DNA of 64,000 bases from D2472 sp964275585 (GCA_964275585.1 CAXYCJ010000006.1:124001-188000); one strand, 5' to 3'; shown: positions 53,611-62,216, numbered from the stretch's first letter. Notes: generated from the letters alone by a model not told the origin. A program made the numbers and translations.

Positions 53611-54530
53611 GCAAATTTGCCCTAGAGATCACTGATCTCAAAAAAACATATGATTCTGGTGTTGTAGCATTAAAAGGAATAGATTTAACAGTATCAGAGG
53701 GCGATTTTTTTGCTTTATTAGGTCCTAACGGAGCAGGCAAATCTTCTACGATTGGAATAATTGGCTCTCTTGTCACAAAAACAGAAGGAAAAGTAAAGAT
53801 ATTTGATATTGATATTGATAGCAATTTTCCTGAGGCAAAGCGATTGCTTGGCGTGGTTTCTCAAGAAATTAATTTTAATAATTTTGAAAAAGTTATTGAT
53901 ATTGTTACCACGCAAGCTGGCTACTATGGAATCCCCTTAACAGCAGCTAAAGAAAAAACTAAAGAGGTTCTTAAACGTCTTGGTTTATGGGATAGGAGAG
54001 AGGAGCAGGCTAGAAATTTATCAGGAGGCTTCAAAAGAAGGCTTATGATTGCTAAAGCATTAATCCATGAGCCAAAATTGTTAATTCTTGATGAACCCAC
54101 TGCCGGCGTAGACATTGAATTAAGAAGAGAGATGTGGGACTTTTTAAGAGAAATTAACGAGGCTGGAACCACAATCATTTTAACAACGCATTATCTGGAA
54201 GAAGCTGAGCAGCTATGTAAAAACATAGCAATTATTGATCATGGGGATTTGGTAGAGAATACAAGCATGAAAAATCTATTAAGCCGACTAGATGTTCAAG
54301 GTTTTATTTTAGATATCAATAAGCCTCTTGATCAGGCTCCATTAATTCCTAACTTTTCCATAGTGCTTGATGACCCTTCTACACTTAGCGTTGCAATTCA
54401 AAAAGATCAATCAATCAACGCATTGTTTCAGTATTTATCTGATCAAGGAATTCAGGTAAATTCTTTAAGAAATAAATCCAATAGGCTGGAAGAGATGTTT
54501 ATTGAAATGGTTAAAAAGAGCTCGTCATGA
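53607..54530 (+). CDS. ABC-2 type exporter, ATP-binding protein
   Basis: 307 residues: Walker A LLGPNGAGKSSTIG, signature NLSGGFKRRLMIAKAL, Walker B LLILDEPTAGVD, and the H-loop ILTTHYLEEAEQL. The arrangement matches YadG-like exporters. The C-terminal part after residue 220 is a small regulatory tail. Its partner permease follows with a 4-bp overlap, so one heteromeric (2+2) exporter is expected. The cargo is unknown. Confidence 0.92.
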   Translation: MSKFALEITDLKKTYDSGVVALKGIDLTVSEGDFFALLGPNGAGKSSTIGIIGSLVTKTEGKVKIFDIDIDSNFPEAKRLLGVVSQEINFNNFEKVIDIVTTQAGYYGIPLTAAKEKTKEVLKRLGLWDRREEQARNLSGGFKRRLMIAKALIHEPKLLILDEPTAGVDIELRREMWDFLREINEAGTTIILTTHYLEEAEQLCKNIAIIDHGDLVENTSMKNLLSRLDVQGFILDINKPLDQAPLIPNFSIVLDDPSTLSVAIQKDQSINALFQYLSDQGIQVNSLRNKSNRLEEMFIEMVKKSSS

Positions 54531-55306
54531 ACAGAAGAAATGAAATACTAGTTGGGTTAACCACCCTTATTAGAAAAGAGATTAAACGCTTTTTAAGAAT
54601 ATGGGTGCAGACCCTTGTTCCTCCAGCAGTCACTATGTCTTTGTACTTTGTTATTTTTGGCTCCTTGATTGGCCCGAGAATAGGCTCCATGGATGGCCTA
54701 GACTACATACAATTTATGATTCCTGGGCTAATTATGATGTCGGTCATTACCAATTCATATGCTAATGTTGTCTCATCTTTTTACTCTGTTAAATTTCAGA
54801 AATCAATAGAAGAGCTTCTTATCTCTCCAATGCCAAATTGGGCAATATTGATTGGGTTTGTCATGGGGGGAGTCTGTCGCGGAGTTCTTATCGGTTGCAT
54901 TGTCTTTTGTGTTAGTTTATTTTTCTACCCAGCATTTACTGTCGTCAATCCAGCTCTTACTATTACGGTATTATTTTTAACGGCCATACTTTTTTCATTA
55001 ATGGGCTTTATCAATGCTGTATTTGCTGACAGTTTTGATGATATTTCTATAATCCCAACTTTTGTTCTTACCCCCTTAATTTATTTAGGTGGCGTGTTCT
55101 ACTCTATTAATATTCTTCCAGATATTTGGAGAAACATATCTATGGCAAATCCCATGCTCTACGTTGTCAATACATTTAGAGAGGGAATGCTGGGTGTTAG
55201 CGATGTCTCTATTCCATTCGCCTTATCGATGATTATCTTATTTATCATAGTATTAAGCTCCACATGTCTGTATTTGCTCCATAAAGGCATTGGAATTCGA
55301 CAGTGA
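54527..55306 (+). CDS. ABC-2 type exporter, permease protein
   Basis: 259 residues with six membrane helices and the ABC-2 family pattern: YIQFMIPGLIMMSVITNSYAN, then FQKSIEELLISPMPNWAIL and the last-third signature LTPLIYLGGVFYSINILPDIW. It resembles YadH and NodJ. It forms the channel for the ATPase gene just upstream. The queF start overlaps its stop by 4 bp. Confidence 0.9.
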   Translation: MNRRNEILVGLTTLIRKEIKRFLRIWVQTLVPPAVTMSLYFVIFGSLIGPRIGSMDGLDYIQFMIPGLIMMSVITNSYANVVSSFYSVKFQKSIEELLISPMPNWAILIGFVMGGVCRGVLIGCIVFCVSLFFYPAFTVVNPALTITVLFLTAILFSLMGFINAVFADSFDDISIIPTFVLTPLIYLGGVFYSINILPDIWRNISMANPMLYVVNTFREGMLGVSDVSIPFALSMIILFIIVLSSTCLYLLHKGIGIRQ

Positions 55307-56037
55307 AACCTAAACATTTAGGCAAACATACTAACCATAAATTCGAAACTTATTCTCCATCATTGCTTGATGCGGTTAAACGTAATTCACCGAAACAACT
55401 CACAACTTTCTTTGGTCATGACTATTGGAATGCTTATGAATTCTCCTACCTAAACTCAAGAAATCAACCGGTGCTAGAGTCCTTGGAGATTAAAATCCCT
55501 ATGACATCTATTGCAACCGTTGAATCTAAGTCACTAAAACTATATTTAGCTTCACTGTTTAATAAAAAATTCAATGATCCAAACAAAGCCTATAACCTGA
55601 TTGAGAAAGATATCAGCCAATTAATTAATTCAAATGTCACTGTTAAGAAAACAACAAACTACCAAGCTCCACCTAAATCCGTCTTACTTAATAGCTCTAC
55701 CAATAAAATTACCAAAAATAAGATTATAAAATTTGAAGGATTTAGATCAATCTGTCCGGTAACCTCCCAACCAGATTGGGCTAACATCTATTTTCATTCA
55801 ACTAGTAATTCAATTGATCCAAAACCACTGATCAAGCTTTTGCAATCTTATAGGTCAAGGGGAGACTTTCACGAGGCATGCATCGAATCAATTTTCTTAT
55901 CGATGCTTAATGATTTGCATATAGATGACTTAACTGTTTATGGAAGATTTTTGAGAAGAGGGGGTATAGACATAAACCCACTTCGATCTACCAAAGGTAA
56001 ATTTATTTTTTTAAACTTCAGAGATAAAGTTCAATAA
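55303..56037 (+). CDS. queF: NADPH-dependent 7-cyano-7-deazaguanine reductase
   Basis: 244 residues, a somewhat short version of the two-domain (E. coli-like) QueF. It reduces preQ0 to preQ1 in queuosine synthesis for tRNA. Catalytic Cys151 and Asp158 appear in CPVTSQPDWANIYFH; ESKSLKLYLASLFN is the NADPH-binding motif in the N-terminal half; FHEACIES and FLRRGGIDINPLRS complete the active site. It is the last gene of the operon, which otherwise has no tRNA link, so its position may be incidental. It abuts the convergent pseudoazurin gene with no gap. Confidence 0.92.
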   Translation: MKPKHLGKHTNHKFETYSPSLLDAVKRNSPKQLTTFFGHDYWNAYEFSYLNSRNQPVLESLEIKIPMTSIATVESKSLKLYLASLFNKKFNDPNKAYNLIEKDISQLINSNVTVKKTTNYQAPPKSVLLNSSTNKITKNKIIKFEGFRSICPVTSQPDWANIYFHSTSNSIDPKPLIKLLQSYRSRGDFHEACIESIFLSMLNDLHIDDLTVYGRFLRRGGIDINPLRSTKGKFIFLNFRDKVQ

Positions 56038-56481
56038 TTACAGGGCTGCTAAATAATTATCTAATCTTTCTTTATTCATGACAAAACTAGCTTTTAGATT
56101 ACCTACTTTTACTAGGATAGAGTCTATATTAGATGATGATCCACCAACTTGTATCACACCTACCATCGCCATCATTGCATGAGGGGTGCACTGGTATATA
56201 TAAATACCTTCTTTGTTAACAGTTACTGTTACATCTCGGCTCATAGGTCCATTCCAAGAGTTTGCACCTTCTGGAATCATTCCTTCAATTGAGGCTGAAT
56301 TGTGAGCCATATCAGTTGCCTTAAAAATTACTGTATCTCCAACCGCTACTTTTAGTACGGCTGGTTCAAAAACCATATAACCTTCTGTACCACTATTTAG
56401 CATTTTAACCTCGTGCTCAGCAGCGAAAGTAAAAATACTTATAACCGACAGACCTAATACAAAGAAATTTTGAAATTTCAT
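56038..56481 (-). CDS. Pseudoazurin-type copper protein
   Basis: 147 residues with a signal peptide to about residue 21. The type-1 copper ligands are in place: His60 in DMAHNSAS, and Cys98, His101 and Met106 in YQCTPHAMMAM with the C-x2-H-x4-M spacing of pseudoazurin. It carries electrons in the periplasm, for example to a copper nitrite reductase or a cytochrome oxidase. Neither is in the window. The tail after the copper loop (about 40 residues) is normal for the family. It is a single gene with its own upstream region. Confidence 0.88.
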   Translation of the reverse strand: MKFQNFFVLGLSVISIFTFAAEHEVKMLNSGTEGYMVFEPAVLKVAVGDTVIFKATDMAHNSASIEGMIPEGANSWNGPMSRDVTVTVNKEGIYIYQCTPHAMMAMVGVIQVGGSSSNIDSILVKVGNLKASFVMNKERLDNYLAAL

Positions 56482-56599
56482 CTTCTTTCCTACTTATTTA
56501 GTTTAATTTCATAATATTATATATATTTATAATTAATTATCAATATTTAGTATGTTAGTTTTAACCTAAATATTTCCAGTTCATGTAATATAAAAAGAT

Positions 56600-57061
56600 A
56601 TGGATCATTTTATAGAAAAAGCTTTAAATCTATCTCCTGTTGATCAGATAGGATTCGTCGTTAAAGATATTGAGGCTTCTATCAAACTTTATGATCCTTT
56701 ATTCGGTCCTTTTTCTATGATGGAACCTGATGAGATGACTTATCTTTATCGTGGGATTGAAGAACCTTGTAAAATGCGCTTAGCATTTGGTAAAACTGGT
56801 AACATTGAAATTGAGCTAATAGAACTCCTCTCAGGCAAATCACCTCATAAAGAATTTCTTGATGCTGGGCGTGAGGGCATACACCATATCCGTTTCATAG
56901 TTGATGATTTAAATAAATCAGTTAGTGCTGCAAAAAAACTTAAGTTTAAGCCTATTTGGACCAGAAAATTTGCAGAAGGGTTGGCTGTGGCCTATCTCGA
57001 AAGGAATAATGACCCTTTATTGATCGAGTTTTTTGAAAACCATGGGACTATGCCAGAGTAA
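56600..57061 (+). CDS. VOC-family (glyoxalase/epimerase-like) protein
   Basis: 153 residues. The two beta-alpha-beta3 modules are visible: DQIGFVVKDIEASIKLYDPLFGPF and GIHHIRFIVDDLNKSVSAAKKL (each shown in part), with EIELIEL between. His in IHHIRF and Glu residues fit a metal site as in methylmalonyl-CoA epimerase, but the resemblance is at family level only. It stands alone between pseudoazurin and the LLM gene. Confidence 0.75.
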   Translation: MDHFIEKALNLSPVDQIGFVVKDIEASIKLYDPLFGPFSMMEPDEMTYLYRGIEEPCKMRLAFGKTGNIEIELIELLSGKSPHKEFLDAGREGIHHIRFIVDDLNKSVSAAKKLKFKPIWTRKFAEGLAVAYLERNNDPLLIEFFENHGTMPE

Positions 57062-57086
57062 CTAGATTGACAAAAAGAGAAGCAAA

Positions 57087-57980
57087 TTAACTATTTTTTC
57101 CTTGTGCATATTCATGCATAGGTCTAATAATCTCATCAGCGTAACGTTTCATCTGATCAATTTTTTGTTGAATAGTAGATTCCCAACCTATTGAGAATGC
57201 AAACGGAGCATTAACAGTAGCTGTTACCCCAAGATCATAAAGCTTTTTGAGTGTATCAAGATCATGCTCCACAGTTAATCCTAATATTGTTTCAAATGGT
57301 TGATCAGATCTACCTGCTCTCTTACGATAAGCATTTAATTTATTTAATAAATCAGGAATCTCATCAGGATGATTTCCAACACCTATAAAGCCATCAGCTC
57401 TTTTTGCCATTCTCCTTAGTGCAACATCACTAGAGCCACCCATTAGAATAGGTATACGGTTCTTTGGAGAGGGAAGAATACGCAATTTTTTAAATTGTAT
57501 ATATTGTCCTTGATATTCAGACCATTCACCTGACCAAAGCAATTCAATTACATCTAAACATTCATCATATCTTTTTCCTCTTAACTTAAAATCAAGACCA
57601 TAAGCTTCATATTCTTCCTGCATCCATCCCACGCCAGCTCCTAGCATAAATCTATCATTGGAGAGAATAGCTAATGTTCCTGTAGCTTTAGCTACTTCAA
57701 TAGGGTTTCTTAAAGGTAAAATGTACACTGCAGTAGAAAGTCTGAGCTTTGAAGTAACAGCAGCCATATTAGCTAAAGTTATCCAAGGATCTGGATAATC
57801 TCTATCATCACCCATTGGTGCAGTTCCGTCTTCTGAGTAGGGATAGATAGACTTAATGGTTTTTGGAAAGAATGCATGGTCAGCATTCATAACTCCATAG
57901 AAACTATTATCTTCAGCTGCTTTTGCAATTTCTGAATATTGATCAGTTTCAGACCAAACGAGCATTTGCCAAAATTTCAT
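57087..57980 (-). CDS. LLM-class flavin-dependent oxidoreductase
   Basis: 297 residues from the ATG at 57978-57980, preceded by an exact AGGAGG ribosome site about 12 bases upstream; a longer TTG reading begins inside this leader and is rejected. Family marks: YGVMNADHAFFP, DPWITLANMAAVTSKLRLSTAV, LSNDRFMLGAGVGWMQEEYEAYG (partly shown) and PILMGGSSDVALRRMAKRADG. It resembles the TIGR03619-type F420-dependent group; whether the cofactor is F420 or FMN is not shown. Single gene, divergent from tRNA-Ser. Confidence 0.85.
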   Translation of the reverse strand: MKFWQMLVWSETDQYSEIAKAAEDNSFYGVMNADHAFFPKTIKSIYPYSEDGTAPMGDDRDYPDPWITLANMAAVTSKLRLSTAVYILPLRNPIEVAKATGTLAILSNDRFMLGAGVGWMQEEYEAYGLDFKLRGKRYDECLDVIELLWSGEWSEYQGQYIQFKKLRILPSPKNRIPILMGGSSDVALRRMAKRADGFIGVGNHPDEIPDLLNKLNAYRKRAGRSDQPFETILGLTVEHDLDTLKKLYDLGVTATVNAPFAFSIGWESTIQQKIDQMKRYADEIIRPMHEYAQGKNS

Positions 57981-58046
57981 GAAGTATATTTTCCTCCTGA
58001 GTAACAATATATCTTATATAAATATCATGTAAAATCATCATCCACA

Positions 58047-58136
58047 GGAGAGATGGCAGAGTGGTCGATTGCGCTACCTTGGAAAGGTAGTAACCGGGCA
58101 ACTGGTTCCGGGGTTCGAATCCCCGTCTCTCCGCCA
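58047..58136 (+). tRNA. tRNA-Ser (anticodon GGA)
   Basis: A 90-nt class II tRNA: acceptor GGAGAGA/TCTCTCC, anticodon loop TTGGAAA between CTACC and GGTAG (anticodon GGA), a long variable arm, the T arm GGGGTTCGAATCCCC and encoded CCA. It reads Ser codons UCC and UCU. The minus-strand open frame across it is an artefact. Confidence 0.97.
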
Positions 58137-58214
58137 ATCATTTCTCATAATACTGATGTGACAAGGCGTAAATAATCGATTAATATATACACATATTTTT
58201 TTACTTCCACACCT

Positions 58215-58502
58215 ATGAAAAAATTTTATAACGATATTACAGATGCTCTAACAATGCTTTCAGGGCTTGAAAGTGACTTAAATATCATGGACTTTAACCC
58301 AAATGAGAAGAAAGTTTTTTATACCATCATTTCTAATGAAGCTACAAAAGGCGAACCTTCAAATATTACAGAAGTTGTCAATCAATCAGGTATGTCTAGG
58401 TCTACGGTCTATAAAACACTAAAAAAATTATCCATAGCTGGCATCATTGATTTATCTCAATCGGACGAAGACAAGAGAGAATTCTTAATTAACTTTTCAT
58501 AA
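58215..58502 (+). CDS. Small winged-helix regulator (MarR/GntR-like fold)
   Basis: 95 residues: a helix-rich N-terminus, then a winged helix (NEKKVFYTIISNEATKG, ITEVVNQSGMSRSTVYKTLKKL and GIIDLSQSDEDKREFLINF, partly shown). The recognition helix SRSTVYKTLKKLS resembles PadR/MarR-type regulators. There is no sensing domain. The next gene, 22 bp on, is a bare membrane domain, so the two may act as a signal pair. The DNA target is unknown; no clear palindrome was found upstream. Confidence 0.7.
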   Translation: MKKFYNDITDALTMLSGLESDLNIMDFNPNEKKVFYTIISNEATKGEPSNITEVVNQSGMSRSTVYKTLKKLSIAGIIDLSQSDEDKREFLINFS

Positions 58503-58524
58503 GCATTATCAGGCTGCTTAGAGC

Positions 58525-59094
58525 GTGAAGAATTTTTTTACTGTTTCCTTAACTACATTTGTATTTTCTTCAATTCTTTGGATTATATGGTCATTTTTTT
58601 TACTGCAAGGTGATGATAATTTTGAATTTCTAGGACCTCTTCTTTACTATCCCCATGCAGCTAGGGTCCTATGCATTGTTTATTTTGGTTACAGAGCAAT
58701 ACCCGCTTTATTTTTAGCTGAAATATGGGGACCTTTGCTCCTATTTCCTGAGTCATTTAATTTTTACCCGTACATACCATCATTGATAAGTGTGATGTCA
58801 GTTCCAATGGCCATTATAACTCTGGAGTTTTTTAGTTTTACATTGGGAAGTACTCGAGACAGCCCTCTAAATAGAACTAATTACAAACATGTTGCATTAA
58901 TCACCGTAATTTCTGCTTTTTACAACGCCTTAATAAAAAACCTTTCTTTAAGTTTGTTTGAAGTTAACTACCAAGATCGTTTGGTTGATATCTTGCAGGT
59001 CTGTCAGTTTCTAATTGGAGATATCTTGGGGACTGCTATTGTATTTGTGGTCTTGGCAACAATAATGTTGCCAATTCTTAGATCTAATAACTAA
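58525..59094 (+). CDS. Membrane protein, possibly a stand-alone MASE1-like sensor domain
   Basis: 189 residues from a GTG start with about six membrane helices. YYPHAARVLCIVYFGYRAIPALFLAE and GPLLLFP resemble the start of MASE1 domains, membrane sensors usually fused to GGDEF or kinase domains; here no output domain follows. I do not give a function. Location after a small regulator suggests the domain might signal through it. It converges on the DUF885 gene with a 4-bp overlap. Confidence 0.5.
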   Translation: MKNFFTVSLTTFVFSSILWIIWSFFLLQGDDNFEFLGPLLYYPHAARVLCIVYFGYRAIPALFLAEIWGPLLLFPESFNFYPYIPSLISVMSVPMAIITLEFFSFTLGSTRDSPLNRTNYKHVALITVISAFYNALIKNLSLSLFEVNYQDRLVDILQVCQFLIGDILGTAIVFVVLATIMLPILRSNN

Positions 59095-60908
59095 CTTTGT
59101 TTAATCCACTCATTGATTATATCTTCCAAGATAAATAAAGGTACTATCCCTTGATCTAATACAATGGTGTGGAATTGTTTAATATCAAATTTATCACCCA
59201 GAGCATCTTGAGCTTTTGCCCTCAATTCTAGTATTTTAAGCATGCCCATTTTGTAACTCGTTGCTTGTCCTGGCCATACTATATAGCGTTCAATTTCAAC
59301 TCTTACCTCAGTATCAGACATTCCTGTAGTATTTTTCATGTAAGTCATGGCTTCTTCTCTTGTCCATTCCTTATGGTGCATTCCTGTATCAACAACCAAT
59401 CTATTGGCTCTGAACATTTCACTTTGGAGCACTCCTAGTTCATCATATAAATCTTTAGTCATACCAGCCTCAACAGCTAACTGCTCAGAGTAAAGGGCCC
59501 AGCCTTCTGTAAAAGCAGATGTCCTATATCCCATCTTTCTATAGAGCGTCAAATCTTTATTTTCTTGATTTAAAGCTATTTGAAAATGGTGTCCTGGCAC
59601 TGCCTCATGAAATGTTAATGTCCTCATTCCAAACGTAGGGGTTTGTTTTATATCGTACAAGTTTGCATAAAAAACACCAGGACGCGAACCATCTAAAGCA
59701 GGAGCTTGATAGTATCCGCCTGCAGCTGTTTTCTCTGAATATTCAGGAACAGCCCTAACCTCGACCGGACTAACCGGAAACCTTTCGAAGAAGGGTTTTA
59801 CTGCTTGCTCAGCCTCTTTAACCATTTGATTGTAATCTGCAATTACAATCTCTTTTCTATCGGGAGTGTCTGCATAAAGAAAATCTGGGTTTTCATTTAA
59901 ATCATTCATCATCTCGCCCACTGGCTTATTGACTGTATAACCAAGGGTGATAAAAATTTCTTTCATTCTGTCTGCAATTCTCTTAACTTCTGAGAGTCCA
60001 ATTTGATGTATTTCTTCGGCTGTATAGTCTGTTGTTGTAAAAGATCTTAATCTAGCAGCATAAAAGTCCCTTCCATTCGGCAACGACCACGCACCATGAT
60101 GCTCGTTAGCATTTTCATAGTTATCTTCCATGAATTTTAAAATAGATTTATAGCCAGGCTTTACATCTGATGCTATAACTGCACTCAGTTTATTTTTGAG
60201 TTGTGCAGATTTATCCTGGTTAAGTTCCAGAGCATTAACTTTTCTAATAAATACTTGCATCAATGGATTTTCTGAATCTTCATATGCTATTAATTCATTC
60301 AGCTGGCGAATGACATGATCAAAAACATATTGCGGAGCAAATATACTTAATTTTTTCTGTTCCTCCAGCCAAATTAAATCTGCATTCAGTGATTCATCAA
60401 ACTTTTCAACTCTTTTGATGTAATCGGACGCTTCTCTAAAATTCCTAACAGGGTGTGTATCTGTCATAAATTCGACTAGGTTGAGGTGATTTCCACTGAT
60501 TTGATTGAAAGGATAGGAGTGGTATCTAAAGTTTTCAAAATTATGAATATCATTTTCAGTATCAAAAATAGCAATCTTTTGAGTTACTTTTTGTATGTCA
60601 GTTAATTTTTCAGGGTTATATTTTTTTAGAATTGATAGACGCTTGATATTATCTTGGTAATTTTCCTCGCCATCCTCTAAGGTTGAGATTGTAAGTTTTT
60701 GATTGTGCTTTAAGACAGCATTAAACCGATCAAACACTCCTATGTATGTCATGAACTCAGGAGAATCCAGAAGCCCCATGGTTAATTCTTTTGCAAGATA
60801 ATGATCCATTGAAAATGGCTTCATTAAAAAGAGATTTGACATATACAAAGACAGCAAAGCTACTCCGCTTAAAAGAGTATAGCCAACATATTTAAATAAT
60901 TTTCTCAT
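59091..60908 (-). CDS. DUF885 family metallopeptidase-like protein
   Basis: 605 residues with an N-terminal membrane helix or uncleaved signal (residues 8-30), so the bulk lies in the periplasm. The gluzincin-like motif HEAVPGHHFQ (near residue 430) and ERYIVWPGQATSYKMG near the C-terminus define DUF885. Structural relatives are M3/M32-like peptidases, so peptide hydrolysis is likely but unproven. It has its own promoter region and is a single gene. Confidence 0.85.
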   Translation of the reverse strand: MRKLFKYVGYTLLSGVALLSLYMSNLFLMKPFSMDHYLAKELTMGLLDSPEFMTYIGVFDRFNAVLKHNQKLTISTLEDGEENYQDNIKRLSILKKYNPEKLTDIQKVTQKIAIFDTENDIHNFENFRYHSYPFNQISGNHLNLVEFMTDTHPVRNFREASDYIKRVEKFDESLNADLIWLEEQKKLSIFAPQYVFDHVIRQLNELIAYEDSENPLMQVFIRKVNALELNQDKSAQLKNKLSAVIASDVKPGYKSILKFMEDNYENANEHHGAWSLPNGRDFYAARLRSFTTTDYTAEEIHQIGLSEVKRIADRMKEIFITLGYTVNKPVGEMMNDLNENPDFLYADTPDRKEIVIADYNQMVKEAEQAVKPFFERFPVSPVEVRAVPEYSEKTAAGGYYQAPALDGSRPGVFYANLYDIKQTPTFGMRTLTFHEAVPGHHFQIALNQENKDLTLYRKMGYRTSAFTEGWALYSEQLAVEAGMTKDLYDELGVLQSEMFRANRLVVDTGMHHKEWTREEAMTYMKNTTGMSDTEVRVEIERYIVWPGQATSYKMGMLKILELRAKAQDALGDKFDIKQFHTIVLDQGIVPLFILEDIINEWIKQS

Positions 60909-60972
60909 ACAACAATTCCTAATAATTTTTTATATAGTATATTTATTTTATCACTTAAGCTTTAATTTCAGT

Positions 60973-61386
60973 ATGAGTAATCCATTTCACCTTGCTATAC
61001 CCGTTCACGATCTCAGTACTGCTGCAAATTTTTATGAAAATATTATTGGTTGCAGTAGAGGGAGAGAGGATGATCATTGGATTGATTTTGACTTATATGG
61101 CCATCAACTTGTATGCCATCTTGTTAAGAGCATATCACCATCCTCAGACAACCCTGTAGATGGAGATGAGGTTCCCGTTCCCCACTTTGGAGTAATTCTA
61201 AGCTTTAATGATTTTGATAGCCTAGTTGGGAGATTGAAAAATATAAATCAAGAATTTCTTATTGAACCTAAAGTTAGATTTAAAGATACGCCAGGTGAGC
61301 AGAGAACAATGTTTTTAAAAGATCCAAGCAATAATGCTATTGAATTTAAAGCTTTTGCTAGCTTAGATAATTTATTTAAATCCTAG
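60973..61386 (+). CDS. VOC-family protein (glyoxalase-like dioxygenase fold)
   Basis: 137 residues, a full VOC unit: FHLAIPVHDLSTAANFYEN opens it, with VPHFGVILSF in the middle and FLKDPSNNAIEFKAF at the end. The His in FHLAIP, the His in PHFGV and the Glu in IEFKAF form the usual metal triad. The substrate is not known. It converges on the SnoaL-like gene with 15 bp of overlap. Confidence 0.8.
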   Translation: MSNPFHLAIPVHDLSTAANFYENIIGCSRGREDDHWIDFDLYGHQLVCHLVKSISPSSDNPVDGDEVPVPHFGVILSFNDFDSLVGRLKNINQEFLIEPKVRFKDTPGEQRTMFLKDPSNNAIEFKAFASLDNLFKS

Positions 61387-61869
61387 AGTGCGTTGAGCCC
61401 TAGGGTTAGCTAAAATATTTTCAATATTCTTCATGTAAATACCTCTTGTTTTATTAAATATGGATTCATGAATAACCCATTTTTTATTTTCTTGAATATA
61501 TATATCCTCATACTTACCGCTGACATTGAGAATAATATCTTTTTTAGTATCTACGAGGGTGTAATTCATAGCCCATGAACCTGATGCGGTATTATTATCC
61601 AGAGTAATTACAGGATTTTTGCCCGCATGACTTTCTAATAAATGATCATGGCAAGCAAATGCAATAAACTTATCAACCATCTCCTTAGCAGAATCAAAGA
61701 TCCCAAAATCTTCATAGTTAATTTTCACTGCTTTTGTTGAAAAGCAATCCAGCATTAAAGTTGAATCTTTTGCATCACAAGCATTCCAATACCGATATTT
61801 TAACTTTGTTATCAGATCATGATCTTCAAGATTTTTAATTCGAGAAATATGTGTGAGGCAGGGAACCAT
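61372..61869 (-). CDS. SnoaL/NTF2-like protein
   Basis: 165 residues with the NTF2-like pattern: LITKLKYRYWNACDAKDS (helix 1), MLDCFSTKAVKINYEDFG and then a curved sheet (GSWAMNYTL, VSGKYEDIYIQENKKWVI). Members include polyketide cyclases, isomerases and unclassified hydrolases; the pocket residues do not settle which. Its start lies 19 bp from the SOS-box promoter of the divergent small gene, so the two promoters may overlap. Confidence 0.7.
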   Translation of the reverse strand: MVPCLTHISRIKNLEDHDLITKLKYRYWNACDAKDSTLMLDCFSTKAVKINYEDFGIFDSAKEMVDKFIAFACHDHLLESHAGKNPVITLDNNTASGSWAMNYTLVDTKKDIILNVSGKYEDIYIQENKKWVIHESIFNKTRGIYMKNIENILANPRAQRTLGFK

Positions 61870-61888
61870 TTTTTAATTTTACCAATAG

Positions 61889-61917
61889 TTGACAATACAT
61901 AGTTATTATTATTTAAT
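61889..61917 (+). promoter_or_regulatory. Sigma-70 promoter of the SOS-box gene
   Basis: Consensus TTGACA (61889-61894) and TTTAAT (61912-61917) with a 17-bp spacer. The start falls near 61924, within the LexA-type box. The TTG at 61889 that opens the longest frame is this -35 element. Confidence 0.7.
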
Positions 61918-61918
61918 A

Positions 61919-61934
61919 CTGTACATACATACAG
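61919..61934. promoter_or_regulatory. LexA (SOS) box
   Basis: CTGTACATACATACAG fits the gammaproteobacterial SOS box CTGT-N8-ACAG exactly. With the flanking A and T the arms are ACTGTA/TACAGT, a perfect inverted repeat. It begins one base after the -10 element and covers the transcription start, where LexA would block initiation. A few matches are expected by chance in AT-rich DNA, but the promoter context makes this one credible. Confidence 0.7.
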
Positions 61935-61948
61935 TAATAATTAAAAAT

Positions 61949-62182
61949 ATGAATAATTTAGTACATTTAAACTTCTCCGACCCAATATTTGATGAGTATG
62001 AAGCTTTCGTAGATAAGGCCGCTGGGATTAAAACAATAGCCTTCAAATACTTTGGTGCCGATATGCTCAAAGCAACAACTTATCTTGAATTGGACGATAA
62101 TAAACCGGTTGTTGATGACAACCCTCAACCAATCCATGCTATTCAACCTAAAGAATATTATCAGTTAGAGTTGTTTTATTAA
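61949..62182 (+). CDS. Small SOS-controlled protein with C-terminal clamp-binding motif, unknown family
   Basis: 77 residues from the ATG at 61949; the longer frame from 61889 includes the promoter and is rejected. It is acidic and mostly folded-looking, with no signal peptide. I do not recognise the family. The last residues before the stop are YYQLELFY, and QLELF is a match to the beta-sliding-clamp binding pentapeptide QL[S/D]LF found at the ends of UmuC, Pol II and other polymerases. The region PVVDDNPQPIHAIQPKE before it looks like a flexible linker. Together with the SOS box this suggests a damage-induced clamp-binding protein. Confidence 0.65.
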   Translation: MNNLVHLNFSDPIFDEYEAFVDKAAGIKTIAFKYFGADMLKATTYLELDDNKPVVDDNPQPIHAIQPKEYYQLELFY

Positions 62183-62195
62183 ACTTTTCTAATTT

Positions 62196-62216
62196 ATGGA
62201 AAGTCATACTTTCCAT
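62196..62216. repeat. Perfect inverted repeat (9-bp arms)
   Basis: ATGGAAAGT (62196-62204) and ACTTTCCAT (62208-62216) around a CAT spacer. There is no T tract, so it could be a regulator site or an mRNA 3'-end hairpin for the SOS gene. The right arm overlaps the -35 position of the following RNA promoter. Confidence 0.6.

Noticed and set aside
57949..58137. 62-residue minus-strand frame across tRNA-Ser
   Set aside because: It is the familiar false frame read through a Ser tRNA; its other end overlaps the LLM gene.
61889..61948. Upstream start of the SOS gene
   Set aside because: The TTG is the -35 element and the frame would contain the -10 box and the LexA box.
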